64,000 nucleotides of DNA, taken from Adenanthera pavonina. Lineage: Eukaryota; Streptophyta; Magnoliopsida; Fabales; Fabaceae. The stretch is taken from positions 26,522,501-26,586,500 of the forward strand of contig JAIVEN010000011.1 of assembly GCA_026686845.1 (NCBI GenBank), written 5' to 3'. Numbering within the stretch: the stretch's first letter is position 1; the number at the start of each line of letters is the position of its first letter. Both the position numbers and the translations under genes were made by a program. The notes beneath the pieces were generated by a model. That model had not been told where the DNA came from. It ran no database searches and saw only the letters and a program-made list of their open reading frames with translations. Of the stretch, positions 48,031 through 60,489 are shown in pieces.

Positions 48031-48134
48031 TGATTTATTAGAGCATTGCATGCAATATATATGTTGCATAGGTGCATTAATTCAATGATCCTTGATGAAC
48101 AGGTAATACACTTAAACATGGAGAGTGTGTGCAA

Positions 48135-50165
48135 ATAAGATGATAATAATGATTCAATGGATTGAACAAGCTAAATAATTTAATCAACATGTTAATTAAC
48201 CTTTTTAACAATTAAAACTTAATGGTTAATTTGAATTTAAGTAATTTATTTTAATAATTAAAACTTTTAAAATTTTCATATAACTTGCCGAGGCATGTAC
48301 TTACGCATGTTTAGTTGTATGTTGTAGTATTTTATGTGTGTAACATAGAAGGTTTGAAAATATTAATTTTTGATGAGGAAATCAAGCAAAAAATACAACC
48401 TCTAATATTATGTATAGAGAAATATTCAACAACTTATTTGATTATGTTTTGATGTATGCCCTATGTATATTGTTATTTATTTAATTTAATATTCATTCAT
48501 ATTTGTTTAATTTGGATTAAGTAATTTATTTTAACAATTAACTTTTTAAAATTTTCATGTAGCATAATAATTCGACATGATGATTAGTTTGTTAACTATA
48601 CTTGTTGCCAATTTGAAAAATTAAGGTAATTAATATGATAATTAAACATAAAATTTAGTGTTATTATCTATTATGTATCATCATTTCTAACTTTAAAGAA
48701 CACCTCATGCATTACATGGATCACATACTAGTTTTGATAAAAGAATGTTCTCGTCATTGTCAAGATGTGATCCTATTTCCCCACGCCCATCCAATCACCT
48801 TTTTGCCAATTTTGGTGAAAAAATAAAGAACTAAAAGTATATTTTGACTTTTTTATTTCTCTATAATCATGCAAAATTATATATATGCCTTCTTTTTAAT
48901 TTAACGTGAAAGTGTTTGAATTGATTTCTTTAAATTCAAATTGAGCCTTTATTTAAATTTATGTATATATGCCTTTGTTTCAATTTATTATCAACTACGC
49001 TAGCTGCGCATAATCATAACAATCATAACTATTCACTCAATTTCAAATTCAAAATATTTATTATTTTAGAGTTTTAATTTTATTTGAAAAGAATTGTCAT
49101 TTTAGGAGTTCAATGAAATAGTTGTAATAATTATTTTTGAACAATTTTGACCTTTAATTAATAAAGATATTTTAGTCGATTACAAATAAATGTAATTAAT
49201 CCCTTTATTGAACGCACCTTTCAAATTTATATTTTATAATATAAGGCATTTTATGGATTACGTAGTGTATTTTATTTTCTTTTATTCAAAATGCATATGA
49301 AAAATGATGGACTTTAAAATATTAGAGAGTTTAATTGATTGGTCAACAATATTAAATGAAGGTAATTTAGAAAATGATAATTTTTTTAATAATTACTACT
49401 CTTGATCTGTGTAGAGTAGTTAAAAGTGCCATATAAACCAAAATGAAGGGAGTATAATCTAAGTTATTCAATAATTTTTTTAATATGTGTGCATGGTTTT
49501 AAACAATATATCTTTTGAAATAGAAGGAATATAATTATTAATTATAAAAGTTATGGAAATCACGTTTTCTATATTTCCTTCTATCCCTCGTAGACACTCA
49601 CATACTAATATATATTTTGAAATAGAAGGAGTATAATTATTAATTAATTTAATGAGCAAATTAAATTGATTAATTAGGCAATTACTTAAAGATACCAGCA
49701 TAGGATTCCATAATCATAATTTAACTTTCAAATGAGTAGATGCAGACATATAGCTTTTATACAAAGACAAGTTTTGTTCCAAGACTTGAATTAGAATTAT
49801 TTTGTTCATCAAAAGCATCTATATAATCTCAACAATATATTTTAGTAATTTCCTAACCATCTTGAATAGCATATAGAAGATACAGTTGTATCATTGTCAA
49901 TTTCGACAGCCTGCATCAGGATTTGGATCGGAATCTGATTACTAATTTGAACATTTTTATTTCTTTTTATTTTATTTTTGTCTTGGTGATTTATGGCCAA
50001 CATTTTCAATTTTTCATTTTGATTGAAGTCTTATACTAAAAACAGAAAAAATCTACGTGTGGACCTTATTGGTCTTTCCTCAAACTTTTGATCCAATTTA
50101 CCTATATTTTAATTCAAAAAAAAAATGGTAAAAGATCCTCCAGCAGACTGAAGGTGGTTATGAAC
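48135..50165. other. AT-rich intergenic region, no gene seen
   Basis: Direct repeats include a block near 48237-48285 copied near 48512-48565 (AAGTAATTTATTTTAA..TTTTAAAATTTTCAT) and a block near 49508-49545 copied near 49613-49650 (TTTTGAAATAGAAGGA..ATAATTATTAATTA). A MITE-like end, GAAGGGAGTA, lies near 49443. The part nearest 50165 may be intron of the small minus-strand gene. Confidence 0.5.
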
Positions 50166-50399
50166 TTACGATATCTTCTTTTGGATGAGGGCTCCGAGGA
50201 TTTGGAGATTCCGTAGAATAGTCTGAATCAAGTTTATGATTTTTCTTGCACGTGCTTCTTCCATATGATTTTGATTTCGGCCTCGGTCACGTAGTACAGC
50301 TAATTGGACAAGGAACCGTCTCCGATGAAGCCGCCGGATCTCGTTGTTGCAGGCTCTATACTTAGGTTTACGTTCGACGGAGGAGGAAGAAGATGCCAT
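50166..50399 (-). CDS. Small basic protein or first coding exon, function unknown
   Basis: The ATG at 50397-50399 opens a 77-residue frame with a Ser-rich start (MASSSSSVERKPKYR), then an Arg-rich and Leu-rich, probably helical region (EIRRLHRRRFLVQLAVLRD..NLIQTILRNLQILGALIQKK). The TAA at the end overlaps a perfect donor GTAAGT (50164-50169 on the minus strand), so the frame probably continues by splicing after 50170 into an exon I could not identify. An upstream in-frame ATG at 50549 would add 50 residues; I prefer the downstream one because of its Ala-Ser-rich start. Codon use is GC-richer than the surroundings, as for a host gene. I do not recognise the family. Confidence 0.5.
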   Translation of the reverse strand: MASSSSSVERKPKYRACNNEIRRLHRRRFLVQLAVLRDRGRNQNHMEEARARKIINLIQTILRNLQILGALIQKKIS

Positions 50400-51149
50400 T
50401 GATATTTGCCTCAAGACAAGCCCCGTTTGAGTTATCTCAAAAGATGGTTTGATGTCCTGTGGTTCATTTCTACTAAGATGGATATAAGTCATTAGCGGAA
50501 TGTTCACAGAAACTTTGAACTTATAAGTATGAGCATAGCTCGCGTACATTGAAACACAGGCCCCTTTCGGCGTTTTCTCTTCAAATCAATTTTCTACAAA
50601 CAAAATGCACCGTAAATGTGGTATTTACTTGGAGCCGCAGGAAGCACCTTCTGCGTCGTCGCTTTCCAGAAATCAGAATTTAAAAAAAAAATAGCTATCG
50701 GAAACGCCGAAGTTTTTGGTAGCCATTTTTCGATTGGCTAGGTCGGGCAAATGATTTGACAGTTTACCTTTCACATGTCATCTCCAAGACTATTACTCGG
50801 ACGGTGCTTGCACAAACATATTGTTGGGACCCCCTGCTCAGAATCAAGCCATGGATGCCCTTGAGTCCTGGAATGATCAAGGTTTCGACAATTTGGCCGA
50901 GGAATCAGTATATTATAATTTCTAGATCCAACTTGGAGATTGGGGGACGATTGTTACTGTAGCTGTAGGCAATTATTACTATTCATCTGGATTTTCCTTT
51001 GACATATCATGGGGCGATTCATTTCTTTTTTTTAGCTAAATAATTTTGTGGCCCCACCTCTTTGTTTGTCAATTCTTACTGTTCACGTTTTCATCATTCT
51101 CGATTTTCATATTTATCATAATTTTTGTGGCATTAGTCTTTTTTTACTA

Positions 51150-51329
51150 GGGAAAATGACAGTTGGGAACCAAAATTTTGAATTAAATACAATAAAGGAT
51201 TTTACAATTTTTTCAGTAGTAAATACAGAACAAGGCAGTAGTAAATTCGTGGTGTTTAGTAGTAAAAAAAACTGCAAGGTCCTTTACTGTATTTAATTCA
51301 AAGTTTTGGTCCCCAACTATCATTCCCCC
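51150..51329. mobile_element. MITE with about 42-bp terminal inverted repeats
   Basis: The left end GGGAAAATGACAGTTGGGAA continues to AAATTTTGAATTAAATACA. The right end carries its complement with few mismatches (TGTATTTAATTCAAAGTTTT..CTATCATTCCCCC). The total is about 180 bp, with a TAGTAG-rich centre. No clear target duplication was read, so the superfamily is open. Confidence 0.75.
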
Positions 51330-53624
51330 TTTTTTCTATCATCATTTATATCTTTTTTAATATTTTTTCTTAATATTTGTTCATGCTCTTTTTGTTTAGG
51401 GTTAAGGGTTGATTGATTTTTTCTTAATATTTATTCATGCTGTTTTTGTTAGGCTTAAGGGTTTAAAATCTAAGGGAGATTAGTGGCTAATTTATCTAAA
51501 TCAAGGTTTTCTAAATTAGTGTTGGTGATAAAACATTTCTTCATATTCTTTTTTGTTTTGGGTTAAAAGTTTAAGATATATGGGATCGATATTTAATTTA
51601 TCACTAATACATTATTTAATATTTTGTCCGAATAATTTATATCATTTATTTACATCAATCAAGTAATATAAAAAACATTTAGTTCTCTTGAATAAATTTT
51701 TCCAGTAGACTGCATTTTTTTTTCCTCTCTTTAATTTTTTTTAAGGTTAGGAGTTTAATATGATCAGTATATTATATTCTTGATTGTTTGCAATATTAAT
51801 ATTTTATTTAATATTTAGTTATATTACAAACAATGAATTTGTTGTTTATCATTACCTTGGCCTTTGGTCATACTGTTGAGTGGGCCACATTTCTTTTTAT
51901 ATTGTCTTTCCTTGTGGGGCCGTGACTGCTTGTGTTTTGATGGAGGAAGTTTTCTGCCATTTTTATTTTCCTGTTGCGAATCGTCTTGTGGTTGTACGGA
52001 ATGATTTTGGTGCTTTTAGTTTTCATGTGAGGTTTTTTATTTGAGGTCTTTTGTTTTTTTTCCCTTTCATGTGTTAGTGAGTATGTTGATAATAGCGCAC
52101 TGAAAACTTGCACTGAAGGTGATATCTCTTGTATGGGAGTTATTATTGGACTGTGTTAATGCAGGTATAGGGAGGAATGGTTCAAGGTTTAAGAGGAAAA
52201 CTCGGGTTGAAGGTGATGTGTCTTGCATAAGAGTTACACCATTTCAAGTTTTTTTTCTTTTTGGTTTTGATTTTTTCTTTGGTGTTATAGATGGCAGGTA
52301 TTTTTTTTTGTTTATTTGTTGTTCGTGTACTTATTGGGTCAGTGGTGAGTGAGTCCTGTTTCCGGTTCATGTAGTTGCGAGGTCAGAAGTGGCAGATTTA
52401 GATATATTCAATGATACATGGAAGAACAAGAGGTTGCTGAAGGTTGTTATTTATTGTCTTTGTGCTTTTGTTTTTGAGCGTTGGCTTAAATATGGGTTGA
52501 AATAATCATGCAGTTTGCGTGTGTTCTCCTGCTTTTGTTGGGAGGACTTTTCCTAATCTAGATTCTGTTGTGGTGGTTTCTCAAGGGAGAGGAGATTTAT
52601 GTTCTTCAGCAGACCAGGCTGCGACAGCTAGGGAAGGTATAAAATATGTATATCTTCACATATGTGTGCAGGTGTATTTTGTATTTTTTTTAAATATATA
52701 TATGTATGTTTGTATTGAGTTATCATTCGTATTTGAGTTGGTCTCAAGTTTTCTGTTATATTTTTTTTGTTGGCAATTTTTTACGGAATTACTTTTATTT
52801 GAATGTTTACAAACTGTTTGATTGGGTACCCACTAGATTTTTTTTCAATGTTTCCACATTTTTTTATCAATCTAAATATGCATTCTGATTTGTTTTTGTA
52901 TTTTTTGAATCAATTATATAAAATAAATTTCTTTTCCATCTTTTTAGTATTTTGCCAAACTTTTTTATTCACGAATATTTTTGGAGTATATTTTGGTTTT
53001 TGTGTTTTGCAACTATTGTCTATGATGGTGACCACTAAGGTGGTGATTTTTGAAGGCTTATATTTTAATTTGTGGTGTAGGGCATGGAATTCTATTTATT
53101 TTGAGAACAATCATTATACATCTAATTGCTTGCATGGGTTCTTTTTTTTTTTCCTTTTATGAACCATCAGATGGATTCTTCATGTGTTTGATTATTTTTA
53201 TTTCTTATTATTTTTACATCGCTTTGTATTTTATATTAATTGTTGTAAAGTTGCCAATTAATCAATTATTAATATTATTTTTTTAGTGTTAGTTATTTTT
53301 TCAATTATTATTTTATTTAAAACTATGAAAAGTCATTTTAGATTCTAAAATTTTTAATTTTATTTTAGATGCTAAATAAATTTTTAAGGGGCACATTGAT
53401 AAATAGATAAGGTAAAGATCATTTAAATGGTTATATTTTCCGCAATATGAGAGGTTGGCATACAAAGTTGAGAAACTTGTCAATTTTTTTTTGTTGCATA
53501 GAAATTGCAGATAGGGATGGTCAAATATTAATCAGAGAGATGAATTAGGATAGAGGCATTCAAGATTATATTTAGGTGGTAGGGCATGACATCTTTTTTC
53601 TTTTATGTTTTTCTTCATATTCAG
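51330..53624. other. T-rich region upstream of the Helitron coding exons
   Basis: No supported gene. Long ORFs here are T-tract artefacts. GC-richer islands at about 52120-52230 and 52510-52640 could be upstream Helitron or captured exons (for example NGSRFKRKTRVEGD and AFVGRTFPNLDSVVVVSQG), but I cannot confirm them. The Helitron 5' end (TC) was not located. Confidence 0.4.
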
Positions 53625-56600
53625 GTTATATTGATGAAGGTAATCCCAATTATGAATGCAAGTATTGTGGAGTTATGTGGTATAATGAAAGAGTCAAACG
53701 CATTATTGACGTTGAGGAGATTGTGTTCTCTCTTTGTTGTTCACGGGGAAAAATTGATTTGCCTCTTTTGAATACTCCACCTGAATATTTTTACCATCTT
53801 TATTTTGACAAGCATTGTGCAGATTCAAAAAATTTTCTCAAGAATATTCGAGCTTACAATAATATGTTCTGCTTTACTTCAATGGGTGGAAAGGTCAAAA
53901 ATCATTCAACTTCAGGTCCTTATTCATTAGTGATATCTGGACAAAACTATCATAAAATTGGTAGTTTGTTGCCGGTTGCTAGATCATGTCCAATATACTC
54001 TCAACTATATATTTATGATACTGAGCATGAGATATCAAACCGAATGTCTATTATCAGGTATTTCAAAGCATATTAGACAACAATTTGTGTTGTCTTATTA
54101 TTATCATGTTGTTGTTATCTTTTTAGTCATCAACCAATGTTATATTAGCCACATTATATCACAAGATTATGCGATGTCTAACTTCTTTTTCCTTTTTGTA
54201 GTGGAGAATCAAACCTTGAAGTTTCAGTTGTGAAGCAGATAATGAATTTGTTGAATGAAGTTAATCCTTACGTTAAAAAATATAGGATGGCATCTTCAAT
54301 ATTGAGAAGTGATCCCAACATGAATGTTAGGATTCGCTTACCTAATAAAAGTAATCAGTATGGAAGATGTTATTATTTACCTTCTTCATTAGAAGTTGCA
54401 GTGTTGATTGTTGGTAATTCTGATGAAAATTATAATGGTAGAGATATCATAATAGAAAAGCAATCCGGACGATTGCAAAGGATTAATGAGCTTCATCATG
54501 GTTATATTCCTTTACAATATCCTCTTCTATTTCCATATGGTGATGGAGGATATCAGACTAGTATACCACATAGTTCTCAATCAAATAGAGTAACTCATAA
54601 GAGGAATGTAGTCACAATTCATGATTACATTGCGTTTAGATTAATGAGAAGAACTAATGAGGTATCTTTATTACTTCATTCAGGAAGATTGCTCCAGCAA
54701 TTTATTGTTGATGCATACACAATGATTGAAACACAAAGATTGCAATTTATTAGAAATAACCAATCAAAATTGAGGATTGAAATGTATAAACGTTTATCTG
54801 ATGCAGTTCTTAGAGGGGAAACAGAAGCTGTTAGTACAGGGAGGAGGATTATTTTACCATCCTCTTTTACTGGAGGAGCTAGGTACTTGATAAGAAATTA
54901 TCAAGATGCAATGGCAATATGTCGTTGGGTTGGATATCCAAATATTTTTGTCACTTTTACTTGTAATCTAGCTTGGCCAGAAATTAAGAGACATTGTATA
55001 AATCAATCATTATCTTCTCCAGATGAACCTAACATGCTGGCTCGAATCTTTGAACTGAAGTTGCATCAACTACTACACACTTTAAGAGAAGAGAAAATAT
55101 TTGGCAACATTATTACAGGTAGAATACTTTATTATTGTTTTATTTTTTACATTGTTTATTTTCTTTTTGTCTCATTGATTTTTGATTTGATTATTTTGTT
55201 GAGGTTTATACCATTGAGTTCCAGAAAAAAGGATTGCTGCATGCTCACATCCTGTTAGTTTTGGACAAGGATAGTAAGATATCAACTTCTGATCAGATAG
55301 ATAAGGTGATATAGCTGAAATACCTAACAAAGAGGATGACTCTCTATTATATGAACTTGTGGGGTTGTTTATGGTTCATGGCCCTTGTAGATCGGTTAAT
55401 CCAGGATCTCCTTGTATGCAAGATAATCGATGTACAAAGTATTTTCCTAAAAAATTCCATGATTCTACGGTTGTAGATGAAGATGGGTATCCTACTTATA
55501 GGAGAAGAGACAATGGGAGGACAATTAAAAAAAAAGGTGTTGTGCTTGACAATAGATTTGTGGTTCCTTATAATCCATATCTATTAAGGAGGTTTCAAGC
55601 ACATTTGAATGTGGAAAAAACAAATCATTCCCGTTCAATTAAATATCTTTTTAAGTATTTAACCAATGGAGGTGACAAAGTCATTGTTAATTTCTATACA
55701 GATTCTGGATCGTTAGGTGAAATGATACATCATGAGATATGACAATATCGTGATTGTAGATATATTTCTGCTTGTAAGGCAGCATGGCCTATATTTGCTT
55801 TGATATTCACCGTAGATATCCTCCTATTGAGAGATTGAGTATTCATTTGCTTGATGAGTAGTTTATTGTCTATAATGATTCAGACAAAGTTAAAAGTGTC
55901 CTTGAAAGATGTAACGTCCGGCCACTATTCGGAATTGATGACTGTCCCTACAAACCATTACAAGCCCTTTCGGTGTGCTTTGTCCTCACTCACAGACCTT
56001 CTTCCCCTTCCCATGAGGTCACCCATCCCATAATTGCTCCAGGTCAAGCACGCTTAACTGAGGAGTTCTTAAGGAATAAGCTACCAAAAAGATAGGTACA
56101 CCTTGTTGGTATAGGTAGTACCTATCAATTTCTTTAAGCTATCCTTAACCGTATAGTCCCATACATAGACAGTCTCTAGATCCCTCTCGTTCCGGTATGT
56201 ATTCGATTCATTCATATGCCTCTCCCACTTAGAAGCCTGCCAGGAGCCGCTCTTTGTCGGTGCCTCATTACTTTATCCTCATTACTTTATCTGACCCCTA
56301 CTTTTCTTGCACCGGCGATCACTCCCTGCCCTCGTCAGCTCCCGGATGTCACATGCCCACCAGCTTGTGCTTGGTTCATCCCCGAACCATACCATATGGA
56401 GAGAGGCCGGCTCTGATACCACCTGTAACGTCCGGCCGCTATTCGGGATTGACAACTGTCCCTACAAACCAACACAAGCCCTTTCGGTGTGCTTTATCCT
56501 CATTCACACACCTCCTTCCCAGGAGGTCACCCATCCCATAATTGCTTCAGGTCAAGCACGCTTAACTGAGGAGTTCTTAAGGGATAGGCTACCAAAAAGG

Positions 56601-58576
56601 AAAATACACCTTGTTAGTATAAGTAGTACCTATCAATTCCTTTAAACTATCCTTAACCGTATAGTCTCATACCTAGACAGTCTCTAGATCCCTCTCGTTC
56701 CAGTATGTATTCAATTCATTCATATGCCCCTCCCACTTAGAAGCCTGCCAAGAGCCGCTCCTTGTCAGTGCCTCATTACTTTATCCTCATTACTTTATCT
56801 TACCCCTACTTTTCTTGCACCAGCGATTACTCCCCGCCTTTATCAGTGCCCGAATGTCACATGCCCACTAGCTTCCGCTTGGTTCGTCCTCGAACCATAC
56901 AGTACTGAAAGAGGCCGGGCTCTTATACCACCTGTAACGTTCGGCCGCTATTCGGGATTGACAACTGTCCCTACAAACCAACACAAGCCCTTTCAGTATG
57001 CTTTGTCCTCACTCGCAGATCTCCTTCCCAGGAGGAGGTCACCCATCCCATAATTGCTCCAGGTCAAGCATGCTTAACTGAGGAGTTCTTAAGGGATAGG
57101 CTACCAAAAAGATAGGTACACCTTGTTGGTATAGGTAGTACCTATCAATTTCTTTAAGCTATCATTAATCGTATAGTCCCATACCTAGACAGTCTCTGGA
57201 TCCCTCTCATTCTGGTATGTATTCGATTCATTCATATGCCCCTCCTGCTTAGAAGCCTACTAGGAGCGGCTCCTTGTCGGTGCCTCATTACTTTATCTGA
57301 CCCCTACTTTTCTTGCACCGGCGATCACTCCCCACCCTCTTCAGCACCCGGATGTTACAAAAGACCAACTATAAATGAGTCAATGATGTTGTCATAGATG
57401 AAATCCAACATTGATAATGATTTGGCTAAAACTTTGACATATGCTAAACTTTCCCAGTATTTCGTATATGATAGGTCAAAAAGAGAATGGCATGAAAGAA
57501 GAAAAGGTTTTTCAATTTGGTCGACTGCAATATATCCCTCCAAACTCAGGAGAGTTGCATTATTTGCGAATTTTACTTACTAAAATTAAAGGGCCAAGTT
57601 CTTTTCAAGCAATAAGGATAGTCGATAGAATTGTTCATCCAAATTTTAGAGCTGCATGTTTTACATTGGGTTTGTTAGATGATGATCAAGAGTATATTGA
57701 TGGGATTAAAGAGGCATCCTTCTTGGGATCTGGCCATTTCCTTCGACGTCTTTTTGTCCAGATGCTGTTGTCTCATTGCATGTCAAGACCATATGTAGTT
57801 TGGAAAAAAACTAGTATGCCTTTATCAGAGGATTTATTATATGTTCCACACAATAATGAGCAATTGTCAAGTATGTTATTTTTCCTTATCATTTGAAAGC
57901 ACTATAATTTGATTGTATCCTATTGATCAAAATGATTTACTTTGTGAATTTCGTTTACACTAATTTATAAATATGTTTAACATTTCCTATTATTTTATTG
58001 TTGTTGCCACTTTGTAGAAGTTAGATTCTCTCAAGAAGAAAAAGAATAGGTTGCACTGAAAGAGATAAACAAATTATTGCAAAGAAATGGAAAAAGTTTG
58101 TGCGATTTCCCTGAGTTGCCATTTTTACATGATGATGGTAATGACAATTCAGTTGATTACTTGATAGAGCTCTACTTAAATTTTGATAGAGGTCAGTTAG
58201 AGGCACAGCCAAGTTTAATGGTGAATATGATGACTTATGAACAAAAGAATATTTTTTATGAAATTATTAGTGCAACAAAAAAAAATGTCAGAAATTCTTT
58301 TTTGTCTATGGATATGGTGGTATGGGTAAAACATTTTTGTGGAATGCATTGATATCTATGTTATGCTCTAAAGGTGATATTGTTTTAACTGTTGCTTCCA
58401 GTGGTATTGCTGCAACATTATTACCAAATGGAAGAATAGCACATTCATTATTCTCAATTCCTTTATCGATTGATGAAGATTCAACTTGCAATATTAGTCA
58501 ATATTCTCCTATTGCTACATTAATTAGACGTGCTAGATTAATCATTTGGGATGAAGCTCCAATGATAAATCGTTAC
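53625..58576 (+). pseudogene. Helitron Rep/helicase gene (broken and interrupted)
   Basis: A plant Helitron transposase for rolling-circle transposition. Exons: 53625-54057 with a zinc-binding CKYCGVMWYNERV; 54202-55118 with Helitron_like_N (PYGDGGYQ..NIFVTFTCNLAWPEI); from 55204 with the Rep HUH motif at 55240-55248 (LLHAHIL) and two candidate catalytic tyrosines in KYLFKYL near 55645. After the TRIM array: GSGHFLRRLFVQMLLSH, an intron at 57871-58017, then the PIF1-type helicase with Walker A GYGGMGKT (58310-58333), SSGIAATLL and Walker B IIWDEAPM. Lesions: one-base losses near 55313, 55801 and in a T run near 58300; a frame jump near 57515; stops at 55740 and about 58048. It ends at element D (58576). 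Confidence 0.9.
55910..57359 (-). mobile_element. TRIM retrotransposon tandem array: LTR-int-LTR-int-LTR
   Basis: Three LTR copies at 55910-56353, 56424-56861 and 56933-57359 (427-444 bp) alternate with two internal domains of only 70 and 71 bp (56354-56423 and 56862-56932). On the minus strand each internal domain starts with a Met-tRNA primer-binding site (GGTGGTATCAGAGCC at 56409-56423; one change in the other) and ends in a purine-rich GGTGGGCA / AGTGGGCA before the next LTR. There is no coding capacity. Perfect AAAGA duplications flank the whole array (55905-55909 and 57360-57364), so one insertion event was followed by unequal recombination, or an already tandem copy inserted. It interrupts the Helitron gene. 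Confidence 0.92.
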
Positions 58577-60434
58577 TGTTGAATCAAGAGTTTTGATGAT
58601 TGCAAACCAGCATACAAGAGCTTGGATTGAAGATATCAAAGGAGCTCAAAGTATTTCAAGTGAAGGATTTCTAAGTAATTGCTGCTAGATCTACTATAGG
58701 ATCTTTAGCTTTAGTTATGAGAGGGTAAAAGATTTTGATTTGAAGAAAAGATGTTTTTAAACCTTGATATTATGTTAAATCTTGACTCATTTGAAAAACA
58801 CCCACAAACAGACGAAGTTTGAGAAGTTTAAACTTAACTGTCACATGGGAAATTCGAACTTTGCCTTTTGAAATTCGAATTTCGGGCTAAAAATGAATAA
58901 GTCTGATGAGATGCTCCTCTGTCAGACGAATTTTGATTCCCTAAAATTCGAATTTTCATGAGTCTGAAAGAAGCCTTTTGTGTCAGACGAACTTTAAGTC
59001 TTCAAAATTCGAATTTCAGATAAAATGCAGTTTGAGAAAACTAAAGAAATTCGTCTGAAATAATGTTAAAGTTCATATGAAGTCAAGATGAAATTGAGTT
59101 TCAAAAATACTATCAGACAGACGAACTTTGGCTTTCCAACATTCAAATTTTCATATAAACCTGAAAGAATCTTCTTTGAAACAGACGAACTTTGAGTCTT
59201 CAAAATTTGAATTTCAGACAAAACATAACTTATAAAAATGGAAGAAATTCGTCTGAAACAATGTTGAAGTTCATCTGAAATCAAGAACAATTTAAGTTTC
59301 AAAACTGCTTTCTGACAGACAAACTTTGAACATTAAAATTCGAATTTCAGAAGCTAAGGTTGTGAGTCTGTTGGAATGAAATGTTGACATACGAATGACA
59401 GAGTTTTGTAACTTCGAATGTTGAAGTTAGTCTGAAAAGATTCTCTCTGACAGACAAACTTCACTATTTCAACATTAGAATTTTGAAGAAAGTGAAACAC
59501 TGTGCCTTTTGAACGTATTAGGAACAGACGAATTTTGGGCTTCCAAAATTCGAATTTCGAGGGCACTGTAGAAAATTGAAAACACTGTTCATACTTATCA
59601 GAAAAACTTTCTTCTTGAAAATTCGTATGTCACAACGTGAAAACATTTTACAAGTTTCAAAATTCGAATTTCACTTCATGAACAGACGAACTTCGTGCTA
59701 TAACGTTGAAAGCTTTAACCTTTGGTTCCTTCGAAATTCGTCTGTTGCCCAACCAAAATTCAAATTTCAGTATGTCAGAAACATTAAATGCGGTTGGTAA
59801 ACGGATAGTTTTTCAGAGTAACCGTTGGATAACTTCCCCAACGGATAGATTTAGTCTCTAACGGATAGTTAAGACCAAAATCTATAAATACAACATTATT
59901 TTGAAGTTGTGGGTAATGAATTAAACTTGTATATACTGAATTTCTGCTAAATCCTCTTCTCAAAAGCTTTTACCCTCTAACTTCAATATCTGTACTTTAA
60001 CCTTCATATCTACTATATTCAAGAGAGTTATATCTTTGTAAACTATCTACTCTTCATCTGGAAGATAGATTTACTTGTGAGGGAAAATCACAAGGGGATT
60101 GGGGAGCACATTGTAGAAGTGCTTAGAGAGATTGAGAAAGCTCCAGAAACAGAGCATACTCGTTGTACTGTGGCATTAGCAAGAAGCCCGTTGAAATTCT
60201 TGCTGTATAGTGAAAAATCTCAAGAGTTGTCTTGGAGACTGGATGTAGGTCAAGTGGATAGACCGAACTAGGATAAATTACTGAATCTTCTTCTCCTCAT
60301 CCTTACTTTTCAGCTTGCTCTGTTTTATTCGTTGCTTCCATTACACTGTGCTATCTTCACCCATTTCACTTTGTGCAGAAAAATTTCAATCTTCCCAATT
60401 CACCCCCCCTCTTGGGAAGTCAGCCTTACTAACA
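58577..60434 (+). mobile_element. 5' LTR of Copia element D (1858 bp)
   Basis: The LTR starts TGTTGAATCAAGAG and ends CAGCCTTACTAACA before the primer-binding site at 60437-60448 (TGGTATCAGTGC). It interrupts the Helitron helicase codons just after the Walker B segment; the left 5 bp are GTTAC (58572-58576). It includes a tandem duplication of about 196 bp (CAGACGAACTTTAAGTCTTC near 58986, repeated near 59181). The 3' LTR is beyond the window. Confidence 0.92.
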
Positions 60435-60436
60435 AG

Positions 60437-60448
60437 TGGTATCAGTGC
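60437..60448 (+). promoter_or_regulatory. Primer-binding site of element D
   Basis: TGGTATCAGTGC follows the LTR end by two bases and differs from the Met-tRNA site of element A by one base. Confidence 0.85.
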
Positions 60449-60489
60449 CTGGATTCCCATTCAAAGGATCTCACAGTCTGGGAATTAAG

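Noticed and set aside
52803..53286. Phe/Ile-rich plus-strand ORFs
   Set aside because: They are low-complexity T runs upstream of the Helitron exons, with no motif or codon pattern.
55851..57053. Repeated plus-strand ORFs with similar Pro/Leu-rich translations
   Set aside because: They recur only because the non-coding TRIM LTR is present three times.
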